A stretch of 64,000 nt of DNA, taken from assembly GCA_964603455.1 (NCBI GenBank), contig CAZRVL010000001.1:40957-104956 (forward strand), given 5' to 3'. Below, one piece after another: positions 8,164 through 17,050 of the stretch. Below the pieces are notes generated by a model that searched no databases, had not been told where the DNA came from, and saw nothing but the letters and a program-made list of their open reading frames with translations. Positions within the stretch are counted from its first letter, which is position 1, and every line of letters starts with the position of its first letter. Origin of the DNA: Flemingiibacterium sp964603455 (lineage in GTDB: Bacteria; Bacillota; Clostridia; Oscillospirales; CAG-272). The position numbers were made by a program, and so were the translations under genes.

Positions 8164-9618
8164 TTATTCAGACATCATATTCATAAATGAGTCGATCTCT
8201 GCCTGCGCTCCCTCAGCATACTGCTCATACCACGAAGCAAAATCTGTGCTGTTATTTATGCAGACAAGCTCCTCAAGCGTGTAGAACAGCTTCATCATGT
8301 TAGTTCCGAAGCCGAAATAGTTCATTCCCGCGTCATATACGATATTGTCGAATATAATATCCATCATAGCTGCTGAATCATCATCGCGTGACAGCTTTCC
8401 GACAAGCGTAACATCATAATATGCGGGGATAGTGGTCTTCTGACTGATATAGCTCATATAATCGATGACCTTCGCGACCATTTCGGGATTCTTTATAGAT
8501 GCAGGTATACACATAAGAGAGCCCCAGTCATTTGTATAATAGTTGTCCTGTGCTTCATCGTATTTCGGAAATGGAAGTATGCCGAAATCAACATCGCTGT
8601 CTCGAAAATCGTATATCTGATAGAGAGGATACCATTGGAAGAGCGAACGTCCGCTGTCCATATTTATCTGCACGGATTTATCGTTCACGTAAGCATACGA
8701 CCAGATATAGATCGATTGGTCGTTGTTAAGTGCTTTATTGAATTTTTCAATTATGTCTATAGTTTTTTCGCTGTAGTATGCCAACTCAAAGCCATCATCA
8801 TTCTTATCTGCAAGGAATATGTCACATGCATATGGAATGCAGTTGAGTATCCAGTTACCGAGTCCGGTGATGCCGTATTGATCATTCACGTCCATAGTCG
8901 AATCGCCGTTAATATCGACTGTCGCTTTTTCAGCCATCTCATACATTTTATCGAAAGTCCATGTTCCATCGTATACAAGCTTATATGGATCTTCCATTCC
9001 GAAATCGGTTATCATGTCCTTATTGAACAATATGCAGCATGGATTTGCTATCATGTAATCCGAAACAGCATAATATTGCTTATCTCCGAGAGAGAGCGCA
9101 TCGTTGAAGTTTCGGTTGTAATAATCCTTTGAGAAGTCAATATACGGCAGCTCGTTCCAATCGTAAAGGCTTCCGCTCGTCAGCATATCAGATACACCGC
9201 GTATACAGTGCGGAAGAGCCAATTGGAAGGAATCGTCTCCGGCAGCTACTGTCTGCTGCACCGTACTTGCAAGATCACGATGTGTCGGAACGATATAGTT
9301 TTCTATCTCGACACCAAGATAATCTTCGGTCATGAGCTCACGCTCATATATCGCATCATTCATACGGTCGCCGTTCGCTTCCTCAGCAAAGAAATATTCA
9401 TCATAGAAAGGAAGCTCGAATGCGAGTATAGTGAATTTCTCACCGCCGAAATCAGATCTTTCAAAATCCGGAGTATCAGCAGCCTTTGTACCGCTATCAG
9501 AGTTCGAAGCAGAGCTATCGCTTGATGCTTCGGTATTTTCTCCGTTTTCGTTATTGCCGCATGAGAACGCGGAAAGCAACATGGACGCTAAAAGTATCAG
9601 GGTTATCGCTCTTTTCAT
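8164..9618 (-). CDS. Extracellular solute-binding lipoprotein (ABC sugar receptor, family 1-like)
   Basis: 484 residues from ATG 9618, spaced normally from GAAAGGA; the longer frame has no ribosome site. Lipoprotein signal ends at LSAFSC with the lipidated Cys at residue 20, followed by a Ser/Asp/Asn-rich linker. The two-lobed sugar-binding fold is suggested by the pattern INMDSGRSLFQWYPLYQI and DFGILPFPKYDEAQ. Contains a dockerin/EF-hand-like 12-residue loop (DINGDSTMDVND). Paralogous to the proteins at 28398-29876 and 37650-39122. No permease or ATPase gene is nearby. Third gene of the LacI-led operon. Confidence 0.85.
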   Translation of the reverse strand: MKRAITLILLASMLLSAFSCGNNENGENTEASSDSSASNSDSGTKAADTPDFERSDFGGEKFTILAFELPFYDEYFFAEEANGDRMNDAIYERELMTEDYLGVEIENYIVPTHRDLASTVQQTVAAGDDSFQLALPHCIRGVSDMLTSGSLYDWNELPYIDFSKDYYNRNFNDALSLGDKQYYAVSDYMIANPCCILFNKDMITDFGMEDPYKLVYDGTWTFDKMYEMAEKATVDINGDSTMDVNDQYGITGLGNWILNCIPYACDIFLADKNDDGFELAYYSEKTIDIIEKFNKALNNDQSIYIWSYAYVNDKSVQINMDSGRSLFQWYPLYQIYDFRDSDVDFGILPFPKYDEAQDNYYTNDWGSLMCIPASIKNPEMVAKVIDYMSYISQKTTIPAYYDVTLVGKLSRDDDSAAMMDIIFDNIVYDAGMNYFGFGTNMMKLFYTLEELVCINNSTDFASWYEQYAEGAQAEIDSFMNMMSE

Positions 9619-9654
9619 TTTGATATTTCCTTTCAATGAAAAATTATTTTTAGA

Positions 9655-10227
9655 TCATTCGGGTCTATCTTCAAGAGTGAGCTCGTAATCTCCGAGATGC
9701 TTGACCTTGAAGCCGTTTTTCTTATATTCGTTGTAATCGAAAGCTTCGAGCTCATCGATAGCTAATTTGTGGAACTCATAGAAATTGTGCCACCATTCAT
9801 AGCCGCTGCCAAGCTCTGCACCAAGGTAAGCATCCGCTATATCGCAGCCCATCTTCGGCGCAACATAAAACGCCCCCATCGCCAGAACATTTACACCGTT
9901 TCCTGTTATTGCGCGAAGCGCAGCAGGAACACTTTCGACCACTCCGGCATGTACGTGCGGACACTTTGAGGCCGCGATATGTATACCCATTCCGGTACCG
10001 CAAAATATGAGTGCGCGCTCAAATTCCCCTTCTGAAATCATCGAACCGACTCTGAGTCCAACTCTGTGGAACATAAGATCGGTATCGTTCGGATCTGAAT
10101 CGGCACGAACTCCGACATCGGTTATTTTCCACCCCTTCTTTTTCAGATGCTCTACGACCGCCTCCTTCAGCGGATAGCCGGCGAAATCCGCACCGACCAA
10201 AAGCTCCTTTTCTTTGATGGTTTTCAT
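9655..10227 (-). CDS. RpiB/LacA/LacB-family sugar-phosphate isomerase
   Basis: 190 residues. N-terminal Rossmann-type VGADFAGYPLKEAV, catalytic Cys76 in FCGTGMGIHIAASK, and GVNVLAMGA match the family. It differs from classical RpiB: the DHAG histidine is Phe15, and a C-terminal tail of about 40 residues makes it longer than the usual ~150. Family enzymes isomerise ribose-5-phosphate, allose-6-phosphate or galactose-6-phosphate. Because it sits second in a sugar operon behind LacI, it probably acts on a substrate other than ribose-5-phosphate (inference). Confidence 0.8.
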   Translation of the reverse strand: MKTIKEKELLVGADFAGYPLKEAVVEHLKKKGWKITDVGVRADSDPNDTDLMFHRVGLRVGSMISEGEFERALIFCGTGMGIHIAASKCPHVHAGVVESVPAALRAITGNGVNVLAMGAFYVAPKMGCDIADAYLGAELGSGYEWWHNFYEFHKLAIDELEAFDYNEYKKNGFKVKHLGDYELTLEDRPE

Positions 10228-10281
10228 AAGATTACCTCTGCTTTCTCTCCGTTCGGAGTATTTTTTATTCCGACCATATGG

Positions 10282-11283
10282 TCAAAATATATTTACTGTG
10301 GAATTTCTCTCTATAACCTCTGTCGGAATACGTATCTTTTCATATTCCGAGCTTTTTTCCGAGATCAGTTTTTTTATTAGCTCAGCGGTATTCAATGCGA
10401 GAGCCTTTATATCCTGTCTCACGGTCGTAAGAGGTATCGGAGATGTGATAGAGAATATACTGTCATCGAAGCCTGCAACAGATACTGTTTCGGGTATTTT
10501 TATCCCGGCAGAGACCAGACGGTTAACTACTCCGAGCGCAACGAAATCATTTACACACACGATAGCATCCGGCGGTGACTTAATGAATTTTTCAGCGGCA
10601 TCGAAGGCTGCCGTATAGTCGATCTTATCAATGCAAACTATTTCAAAATCGACATTTTCGTTAAGCGATTCGATAAATGCCTTGGTTCGACAGTCTATCG
10701 TCCATGTTCCCGAAAGTCCGGTCATGTATGCTACTCTTTTCGGGAATCTTGAAAGTATCTTTTCCACAAGGCTGTGCATTCCGCTTTCAAGATCACAGTA
10801 CACACAGCTCATATCCTCGATAAAGGTAGTCGCGCATACCGTGGGAATATCCGAAGTCTTCAACAGCTTAAGTGATGCCGAAAGGTCAAGCGGCAGATTT
10901 ATAGGAACATAGATTATTCCCTCTACCTTTGAAGCTATCATATCACGTATCGCTCGTTCCTCCTTTGTAGGCGAGTTTGACGAGATGAATATCGAAAGTG
11001 AGAATCCGATCTCCGAAACTCGGTCTGAAAGCTCCTTTACAAACGAGGAATAATATATATTTTCAATATCCGGAACTACCAGACCGAGCATTCCGCTTTT
11101 CTGCCTGACAAGTCGTCTTGCATAAAGATTTGGAACATATCCGAGCTCATCAGCAACTTTTTTTATAAGCTCCCGCGTTTCGAGCTTAACAAGAGAATTT
11201 CCGTTGAGAGCCAATGAAACCGTGGCTTCGGACATATTGACTGCCTTAGCTATGTCACATATAGTAACCGATCTTTTTGCCAT
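10282..11283 (-). CDS. LacI-family transcriptional regulator of the sugar operon
   Basis: 333 residues from ATG 11283, 6 nt after GGAGG; the longer frame would begin inside the operator region. N-terminal LacI helix-turn-helix plus hinge (ITICDIAKAVNMSEATVSLA-type pattern, VKLETRELIKKVADELGYVPN, YARRLV), then a periplasmic-binding-protein-like effector domain (GLVVPDIENIYYSSF, VAGFDDSIFS, PLTTVRQDI). First gene of a minus-strand operon running down to 5424. A palindrome typical of LacI-family operators lies in its own leader, so it probably represses the whole operon and itself until the sugar is bound. Confidence 0.92.
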   Translation of the reverse strand: MAKRSVTICDIAKAVNMSEATVSLALNGNSLVKLETRELIKKVADELGYVPNLYARRLVRQKSGMLGLVVPDIENIYYSSFVKELSDRVSEIGFSLSIFISSNSPTKEERAIRDMIASKVEGIIYVPINLPLDLSASLKLLKTSDIPTVCATTFIEDMSCVYCDLESGMHSLVEKILSRFPKRVAYMTGLSGTWTIDCRTKAFIESLNENVDFEIVCIDKIDYTAAFDAAEKFIKSPPDAIVCVNDFVALGVVNRLVSAGIKIPETVSVAGFDDSIFSITSPIPLTTVRQDIKALALNTAELIKKLISEKSSEYEKIRIPTEVIERNSTVNIF

Positions 11284-11302
11284 ATGAACCTCCGTCTTAA
11301 AT

Positions 11303-11316
11303 TTAAAACGTTTCAA
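11303..11316. promoter_or_regulatory. Putative LacI-family operator
   Basis: Near-perfect palindrome with an AAACGTTT core (11306-11313) and a central CpG, typical of LacI/GalR-family half-sites. It lies 25 nt downstream of the -10 box and 20 nt upstream of the LacI start, a roadblock or occlusion position. Confidence 0.7.
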
Positions 11317-11340
11317 AAATATTGTATAAACTATATTAAA

Positions 11341-11369
11341 ATTATATCATTTAATCTCAGATTTGTCAA
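11341..11369 (-). promoter_or_regulatory. Consensus promoter of the LacI-RpiB-SBP-GH78-esterase operon
   Basis: On the minus strand: TTGACA (11369-11364), 17-nt spacer, TATAAT (11346-11341). Perfect hexamers, so strong expression is expected when the adjacent operator is free. Confidence 0.88.
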
Positions 11370-11475
11370 TCATTAAAGCGCATAAAATATATAATCATAT
11401 ATAAATATTTATGCGTATAATCGCCTATATCAACATTAAAAATCAATTTTTTAAAACAGGCTCTAATAACATACA

Positions 11476-11515
11476 AAAAGACAGCTCCATCATTAAGTGA
11501 AGCTGTCTTTTAAAT
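11476..11515. terminator. Terminator after the second GH78-like gene
   Basis: 11-bp perfect stem AAAAGACAGCT (11476-11486) / AGCTGTCTTTT (11501-11511). Read on the minus strand it ends in TTTTTG and stops transcription before the next promoter at 11369. It lies 160 nt past the stop codon; nothing else was recognised in that gap. Confidence 0.82.
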
Positions 11516-11670
11516 CTATTTCGAAGATTTTTGTTTTTTCGCTCATTCAGCATTGACTACCAAGCCAACTTTTAGAACACCGGCTCTGCATTTGCGAAAT
11601 CAGTTCATTTTAATTATTTTCAGGACATAGCTTTTCAGCAGTCGCCGAGCTGAACATCGGTTCATTTAAT

Positions 11671-13380
11671 TTATCTTACTATTTCGATCTCAGACGGAGC
11701 GTTTATCTCGACTTTGCCATCCTTATCGGCATATATCTCGACCTTACCGAATGGTGTCGGATATGTTCCGCGGATCCAATCGAGTCCGCAGAGATCCGGT
11801 TTAATTTCGAGCTTCTTGCAGCCTGCTTCGAGTATCTTGACACCGAGCACATGACGTGCAATGAATATGCACGGACCGGATGACCAACCATGGCAAAGGC
11901 TATGGCGAAGTCCCGTGTAGCAGTATTTACCGAAATCTGCGTGTATATCCTTTTCGCCTTCGGGAACTATCTCATCGATTCTGTGTGCATCCCACACTCC
12001 GTTTTCATCGGTAGTCCAATCGAGGTCAAAATCCTCCCAGAAGGTAGTCGCACCGAGCTTGAGCATAGCACCGTAGTATTCCTTCATATCCGCAAGAGCC
12101 TCTTTCGTCTTTCCTGCCATTGCGCGAGCCGACAGTATATAATATGAATAATATGTAGAATATCCGTGCGCACCGTTTTTCGAAATGATCTCCTCATCGA
12201 CAGTCTTAGGATCTGCGATACCCGAAAGAGCAAGCAGCGATGAAGCCGATTTTGCCTTAAGTGCCGGAACGTGTTTCTTCATGCGTTCAACTGTATCATG
12301 GCAGAGCGCGGCAAGCTCATCCTCACCGAATATTCCGCAAAATTCCGCACAGGTATCTATAGCCATCGAAAGAAGTCCCTGAAGTCCGCATGCCTTTGCT
12401 TCAGGATCATCGTTCGTAGGCCAGTCAAGGAATCTCCAATCGGGAATATTTTCCTTTCCGTTTTCATCAACGAGCGAGCAAAGCACCGGAGCTATCGAGG
12501 TTATGTAATCCTTCTGCTCATTGAGATACTCGACATTTCCGTTCTGGAGGTAGTAATCGCGCTGACACATTATCCACCAGAGAGTATATGAGGGGATATT
12601 GTTCATCCAGTGAGGCTTTGAATTTGACCAGTCTGTAGGATTTCTTGCAAGCTCGGGGTCTATCGGAGTTATATCTCTGACCGAATCAAGGCTTCTCGAA
12701 ACGACCTCGTTGTCACCGAAGACAGAGCATATCGTCATGACTTCGGGGTGCATATCGCCTATCCAAACAAGACGGTCACGCTTTATGCCGTCCCACATAT
12801 ATTCCTGCATATTGAGGTGAGCGGTGTATGCGGCAGTATCGTATATTTTAGTGATCTCGCTGTCCGAGCAGTCGAACGAACCAACATAATCTATATCGCG
12901 GATTATGAGCACACCTTCGATAGCCTTGAGTGCAAGTTCTTCGCCCTCAACAAGCTCTATGCAGACAAATCTGAAGCCGGATTCATTTGTATCTGTTCCG
13001 GAATAGCCGCTCAAAGAGAGTCTGAAATCGCGGTTTGCATGGTCATTGGTCGAACCTCTTTCAGTTACAGGAGTTAGAGCCTCTGTGACCGATTCGCCGA
13101 GTCTTACATTGACGGTAACTCTTTTAGGCTTTACCCATTGAGCCAATATTCTGATGCTTCCGTGGATCTCGCGTCCGAAATCGACAAGTATCATCGCACC
13201 ATTTTTAAGAACCGTGCAGTGCGAAGCATCAAACGAGATCTGACCTATGCGGTCTTCAAGCATCTCCTCGGGGTTTTGAATATCGCCTGCCGTCTTGACT
13301 ATTCTTGTGGGGCGAAGATAATATCTTGTACGCGGATCTGTATCAAATGTATGCAGACCGAATTTATCTGTGAGTTTCAT
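11671..13380 (-). CDS. GH78-like alpha-L-rhamnosidase-type protein
   Basis: 569 residues, cytoplasmic (no signal peptide). Lacks the extra N-terminal domain of the GH78-like gene at 6143-8146 and starts directly with a beta domain, then a six-hairpin catalytic domain from about residue 190. Motifs: MWDGIKRDRLVWIGDMHPE (acidic catalytic region) and LRHSLCHGWSSGPC plus HVLGVK near the C-terminus, typical of GH78 and its close relatives. The C-terminal DKDGKVEINAPSEIEI is the usual final beta strand domain. Single-gene unit with its own promoter and terminator; adjacent to but not part of the LacI-led operon. Confidence 0.78.
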   Translation of the reverse strand: MKLTDKFGLHTFDTDPRTRYYLRPTRIVKTAGDIQNPEEMLEDRIGQISFDASHCTVLKNGAMILVDFGREIHGSIRILAQWVKPKRVTVNVRLGESVTEALTPVTERGSTNDHANRDFRLSLSGYSGTDTNESGFRFVCIELVEGEELALKAIEGVLIIRDIDYVGSFDCSDSEITKIYDTAAYTAHLNMQEYMWDGIKRDRLVWIGDMHPEVMTICSVFGDNEVVSRSLDSVRDITPIDPELARNPTDWSNSKPHWMNNIPSYTLWWIMCQRDYYLQNGNVEYLNEQKDYITSIAPVLCSLVDENGKENIPDWRFLDWPTNDDPEAKACGLQGLLSMAIDTCAEFCGIFGEDELAALCHDTVERMKKHVPALKAKSASSLLALSGIADPKTVDEEIISKNGAHGYSTYYSYYILSARAMAGKTKEALADMKEYYGAMLKLGATTFWEDFDLDWTTDENGVWDAHRIDEIVPEGEKDIHADFGKYCYTGLRHSLCHGWSSGPCIFIARHVLGVKILEAGCKKLEIKPDLCGLDWIRGTYPTPFGKVEIYADKDGKVEINAPSEIEIVR

Positions 13381-13415
13381 TTAAAATTTCCTTTCGGTAA
13401 AGTTTATTTCATATT

Positions 13416-13445
13416 ATTATAGCATATTTTAAGGTCGATTGTCAA
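13416..13445 (-). promoter_or_regulatory. Promoter of the second GH78-like gene
   Basis: Minus strand TTGACA (13445-13440), 18-nt spacer, TATAAT (13421-13416), 36 nt before the start codon. Confidence 0.85.
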
Positions 13446-13627
13446 TGGATTTTCCGAAATAAAGTATGATTTTTTTGTTCTTTGAAACGGCGTGATCTGT
13501 GCTTGGTCTAATCGTACAAATCAATGCAATTTAATATGCGTACTGCACCAAAGCCTTTTATAATGATTGCGCTGCTATTAAAGCTATCAAAATATTGTCT
13601 GCTCAATGCAGATCCGCATATAAAATC

Positions 13628-13652
13628 AAGGCTCTCGCATTCGGAGAGCCTT
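13628..13652 (-). terminator. Terminator after the AI-2E-family gene
   Basis: 9-bp stem (13628-13636 / 13644-13652) with 7-nt loop just beyond the stop codon at 13657, followed on the minus strand by a broken T-tract. Between here and the GH78 promoter (13446-13627) nothing else was recognised. Confidence 0.75.
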
Positions 13653-13656
13653 TGTA

Positions 13657-15027
13657 TTATTTCTTTTTGAACTTTTTGAAAAAAGCTTTTACTCTTTCGC
13701 CGATAGGATTTTCACTCAGACCGGCAGTCAGCGATGCCAACTTTGCCGCTAAGGTATGAGAATCATCATCGGTCAATGTCCTCTCCTCCACTCCGGTATA
13801 ATAATCAAGAGTTTCGGTCGGAAGTTCACGCTTTGAAAGGCGTTTTTCGACTGCGATCTTCAAAAGTGAATATATCACCGAGAAAAGCGGAACGGCTATC
13901 ACCATTCCGAGCAGTCCCATTAGTCCGCCCATGACTGTTATCGAGAACAAAACCCAAAGAGATGCGAGTCCGGTCGTCTGTCCGACTATCTTCGGCTTTA
14001 TCACGTTTCCGTCCATCTGCTGGATGACAAGTATTATCACAGCAAACCACAATGCCTTTATCGGGTCTACTATGAATATTATGAGAAAGCTCGGTATCGC
14101 GCCTATGAACGGTCCTGCGACCGGTATGATATTAGTTATTCCAACTATAGAACCGACAAGCACAGAATACGGCATATTGAATATCGCGCACACCGCAAAA
14201 CATAGTATTCCCACGATAAGCGAATCGAGTATTTCTCCTGTGATGAATCCGCCGAATGTACGGTCTGTGAAGTTGCAGAGTTCGAGTATGCTGTTATACA
14301 TTCTGGTGCTTGTGACCGAACGAAGCAGCTTTTTCAGCTGTGCTATGAGCTTTTCCTTCGATGCAAGGAAGTATATCGAAAAGCATATTCCGAGTATCAC
14401 ATTTATAAAGCCACTGGCGATACCGGAGAATACATTCATCATCTGCGGAACATAGTCCTTTATCGACACGGTTATATCCGCTATGAGGTCCTCAAGCTTT
14501 TCGGTAAATTTTTCAAAATTTATATATTTTTCGAAAAAGTCACTTACCGTATTCACATCGCTGCCGAACGCCTCTGAAAAGACCGAATCGGTAAAAAATC
14601 TGTCCAAGCTTTCGGCAAAATCATTTATTAGCTGCGATGTACTTTGTATGTATCCGCTCATCTTGCTCGAAAGATCGATAAAGCTCAGGTATATCTGCGG
14701 AACGATGAGCAACAGCAGGACGGTCAATATGATGAGCACAATTATCACTGTTACAAGTATCGACAATCCGCGTTTCAAACCCTTCTGCCGCTTTGATGTC
14801 ACTTTAAAGCGCACTATATGCTTTTCGGAAAATTCAAGTATCGGATTTATAAGATACGCTATCACAAGTCCTATCCACACCGGCGAAAGTATGGAATTAA
14901 GCTTATCTAAGCCCGCCGCTATGAAAGGAAAATTCATTACAGCCGTCAGGAGCATGATTATTATAAATGCCGTGACGATCGTATATACAGCGATCGTATT
15001 ATATTTTGGATTTCGATCGATCTTCAT
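13657..15027 (-). CDS. AI-2E family transporter (PerM/YtvI-like membrane protein)
   Basis: 456 residues. Eight or so hydrophobic helices arranged as in the family: a pair at the N-terminus (about 15-55), a long hydrophobic helix near 90-110, an amphipathic stretch, then the C-terminal bundle with GITNIIPVAGPFIGAIPSFLI and QQMDGNVIKPKIVGQTTGL, the family signature. Family knowledge: members export small molecules or act as antiporters; the AI-2 assignment is historical. Charged cytoplasmic tail with poly-Lys end. Good GGAGG site before ATG 15027. Single-gene unit. Confidence 0.88.
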   Translation of the reverse strand: MKIDRNPKYNTIAVYTIVTAFIIIMLLTAVMNFPFIAAGLDKLNSILSPVWIGLVIAYLINPILEFSEKHIVRFKVTSKRQKGLKRGLSILVTVIIVLIILTVLLLLIVPQIYLSFIDLSSKMSGYIQSTSQLINDFAESLDRFFTDSVFSEAFGSDVNTVSDFFEKYINFEKFTEKLEDLIADITVSIKDYVPQMMNVFSGIASGFINVILGICFSIYFLASKEKLIAQLKKLLRSVTSTRMYNSILELCNFTDRTFGGFITGEILDSLIVGILCFAVCAIFNMPYSVLVGSIVGITNIIPVAGPFIGAIPSFLIIFIVDPIKALWFAVIILVIQQMDGNVIKPKIVGQTTGLASLWVLFSITVMGGLMGLLGMVIAVPLFSVIYSLLKIAVEKRLSKRELPTETLDYYTGVEERTLTDDDSHTLAAKLASLTAGLSENPIGERVKAFFKKFKKK

Positions 15028-15058
15028 GCGATTCCTCCGTTATGACTTTACTATATAA

Positions 15059-15087
15059 ATTCTACTCTAAAACAATAGGTTTGTCAA
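15059..15087 (-). promoter_or_regulatory. Promoter of the AI-2E-family gene
   Basis: Minus strand TTGACA (15087-15082), 17-nt spacer, TAGAAT (15064-15059). Confidence 0.8.
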
Positions 15088-15208
15088 GAGGTTTCCTTCT
15101 TTTTTTAAAGCAGCGCATGACAAAATTAACATATTAGCCAAAAATGTGACAGTTTTCTGATGAATGCTCACGAAAATTGAAAATTAAGTGAATTTATGCG
15201 AGTTTATA

Positions 15209-15237
15209 TTGCAAAACGGCTCAAAATGTGGTATTAT
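15209..15237 (+). promoter_or_regulatory. Promoter of the nadA operon
   Basis: TTGCAA (15209-15214), 17-nt spacer, TATTAT (15232-15237), 35 nt before the nadA start. No clear NiaR-type operator could be identified by eye. Confidence 0.72.
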
Positions 15238-15272
15238 ATTATAGTACAAATATATTCTTCGGGAGCAATCAC

Positions 15273-16193
15273 ATGATAAACAATACAAATAAGGAAATCG
15301 CTGAGGAAATACTGCGCTTAAAAAAGGAAAAGGACGCACTTATCCTCGCTCATTATTACCAGAGACTTGAGATCCAGCAGGTAGCCGACATCTTCGGTGA
15401 CTCCTTCGAGCTTTCAAAAAAAGCTAAGCTTGCACAAAATCAACTGATCATATTCTGTGGTGTAAGCTTTATGGCTGAAAGTGCAAAGATACTCAATCCG
15501 ACAAAGAAGGTAGTCCTTCCGAGAGCCGACGCAGGCTGTCGTATGGCAAACATGGTCACGCCCGAAGATATTCTGGCTCTGCGCGAAAAATATCCCAAAG
15601 CGGCTGTCGTATGCTATGTAAATTCATCTGCTGCGACAAAAGCGGTATCTGACATTTGCTGCACTTCATCGAATGCGATAAAGGTCGTCGGAAGTCTGCC
15701 GAACAAGCAGATAATCTTCGTCCCCGACAAAAATCTCGGTGCATACGTTGCAAAGGCTTTTCCAGAAAAGGAATTCATACTTCATTCAGGCTTCTGTCCG
15801 ACTCACAAGAACATAACCGCTGAAGAGGTCGAAAAAGCCAAGGCTCTTCATCCGAATGCGCTGCTTGCTGTACATCCCGAATGTGAGAAGGAAGTTCTCG
15901 ATGCCTCAGACTTCATCGGAAGCACATCGCAGATAATCGACTACTGTGTCAAGACCGACAGCGAAGAATTCATAATCGGAACTGAGGTCGGAGTCGTTGA
16001 CCGGTTGAGCTTCTATCACCCCGAAAAAAAATATCATCTGTTGACACCTTATCTCGTTTGCTCGGATATGAAAAAGACTGAGCTTTCGGATGTTCTGAAT
16101 GCACTCAAAACAGAGGAGCATGAGGTCATCATGACAAATGACGAGATCGAAGCCGCAAGTCTTCCGCTCGAACGGATGGTCGCGATAAAATAA
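15273..16193 (+). CDS. nadA: Quinolinate synthase A
   Basis: 306 residues from ATG 15273 behind GGGAG; an upstream in-frame ATG at 15228 lies inside the promoter and is rejected. Condenses iminoaspartate with dihydroxyacetone phosphate to quinolinate in de novo NAD synthesis. The three cysteines that ligate the [4Fe-4S] cluster are in place: C89 (ADAGCRMAN), C175 (LHSGFCPTHKN) and C263 (LVCSDM). LAHYYQ near the N-terminus and GTEVGVVDRL complete the family pattern. First gene of the nad/aro/isp operon, 14 nt before nadC; NadB, which makes iminoaspartate, is three genes downstream. Confidence 0.95.
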   Translation: MINNTNKEIAEEILRLKKEKDALILAHYYQRLEIQQVADIFGDSFELSKKAKLAQNQLIIFCGVSFMAESAKILNPTKKVVLPRADAGCRMANMVTPEDILALREKYPKAAVVCYVNSSAATKAVSDICCTSSNAIKVVGSLPNKQIIFVPDKNLGAYVAKAFPEKEFILHSGFCPTHKNITAEEVEKAKALHPNALLAVHPECEKEVLDASDFIGSTSQIIDYCVKTDSEEFIIGTEVGVVDRLSFYHPEKKYHLLTPYLVCSDMKKTELSDVLNALKTEEHEVIMTNDEIEAASLPLERMVAIK

Positions 16194-16207
16194 AGGAGAT
16201 ATAAATT

Positions 16208-17050
16208 ATGCAAATCTATGGACAGGCACTTGATAAGATCATTTTAAACGCACTTGAGGAGGATGTCGGAACGGGAGACATAACAACTCTCTCGACCATC
16301 CCCGAAAATCGGATCGCGCATGGCTTATACAAGGCCAAGGAATGCGGCGTGCTCTGCGGAATCGATGTTGCCAAGCGTGTATTCGAACTGATCGATCCCA
16401 CTATTGAATTTACCGCAATAAAAAAAGACGGAGACCTTGTAAACATAAATGACATAGTTGCCGAGGTCAAGGGAAAGGCAGCTAATGTGCTCACCGGTGA
16501 GCGCGTTGGACTCAATCTCATGCAGCGTATGTCGGGCATTGCCACAAGAACAGCCGAAGCTGTTAAGCAGGTCGAGGGAACTCAGGCTAAGATCTGCGAT
16601 ACGCGAAAGACTACTCCCGGACTCAGAATACTTGAAAAATATGCTGTCAGAGTCGGCGGCGGAACAAATCATCGCTTCAATCTCGCAGATGGTGTGCTCA
16701 TAAAGGATAATCACATAGTTGCAGCCGGTTCTATAACCGAAGCAGTCAAATCGGCAAGACAGAATATTCCTCACACACTTAAGATCGAAGTCGAGGTCGA
16801 GACCTTCGCAGGACTTGAAGAAGCTCTCAATGCCGGAGCAGATATAATCATGCTCGACAATATGAGCTGTGCAGCAATGAAGCAGGCTGTAAAGATGGTC
16901 GGTGGAAGGGCTTTGACCGAAGCCTCGGGAAATATGGGCGACAGAGATCTCAGAGAGGTCGCCGAATGCGGTGTCGATCTCATAAGCATAGGTGCGCTGA
17001 CTCATTCGGTGCGCGCTCTCGACATCAGCTTGAAATTTACTATTGAATGA
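16208..17050 (+). CDS. nadC: Nicotinate-nucleotide pyrophosphorylase (quinolinate phosphoribosyltransferase)
   Basis: 280 residues, normal for the family. AAAGGAG 5-10 nt before ATG 16208. Converts quinolinate and PRPP to nicotinate mononucleotide and CO2. Hallmarks: EDVGTGDITT at the N-terminus, GERVGLNLMQRMSGIAT, DTRKTTPGLR, GGGTNHRFNLADGVLIKDNH, and EVEVET...IMLDNM in the barrel. Its stop overlaps the aroB start by 4 nt. Confidence 0.96.
   Translation: MQIYGQALDKIILNALEEDVGTGDITTLSTIPENRIAHGLYKAKECGVLCGIDVAKRVFELIDPTIEFTAIKKDGDLVNINDIVAEVKGKAANVLTGERVGLNLMQRMSGIATRTAEAVKQVEGTQAKICDTRKTTPGLRILEKYAVRVGGGTNHRFNLADGVLIKDNHIVAAGSITEAVKSARQNIPHTLKIEVEVETFAGLEEALNAGADIIMLDNMSCAAMKQAVKMVGGRALTEASGNMGDRDLREVAECGVDLISIGALTHSVRALDISLKFTIE

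Noticed and set aside
15228..15272. Longer nadA start at 15228
   Set aside because: It lies within the promoter hexamer region; the NadA family begins near MINNTNKEIAEEI.
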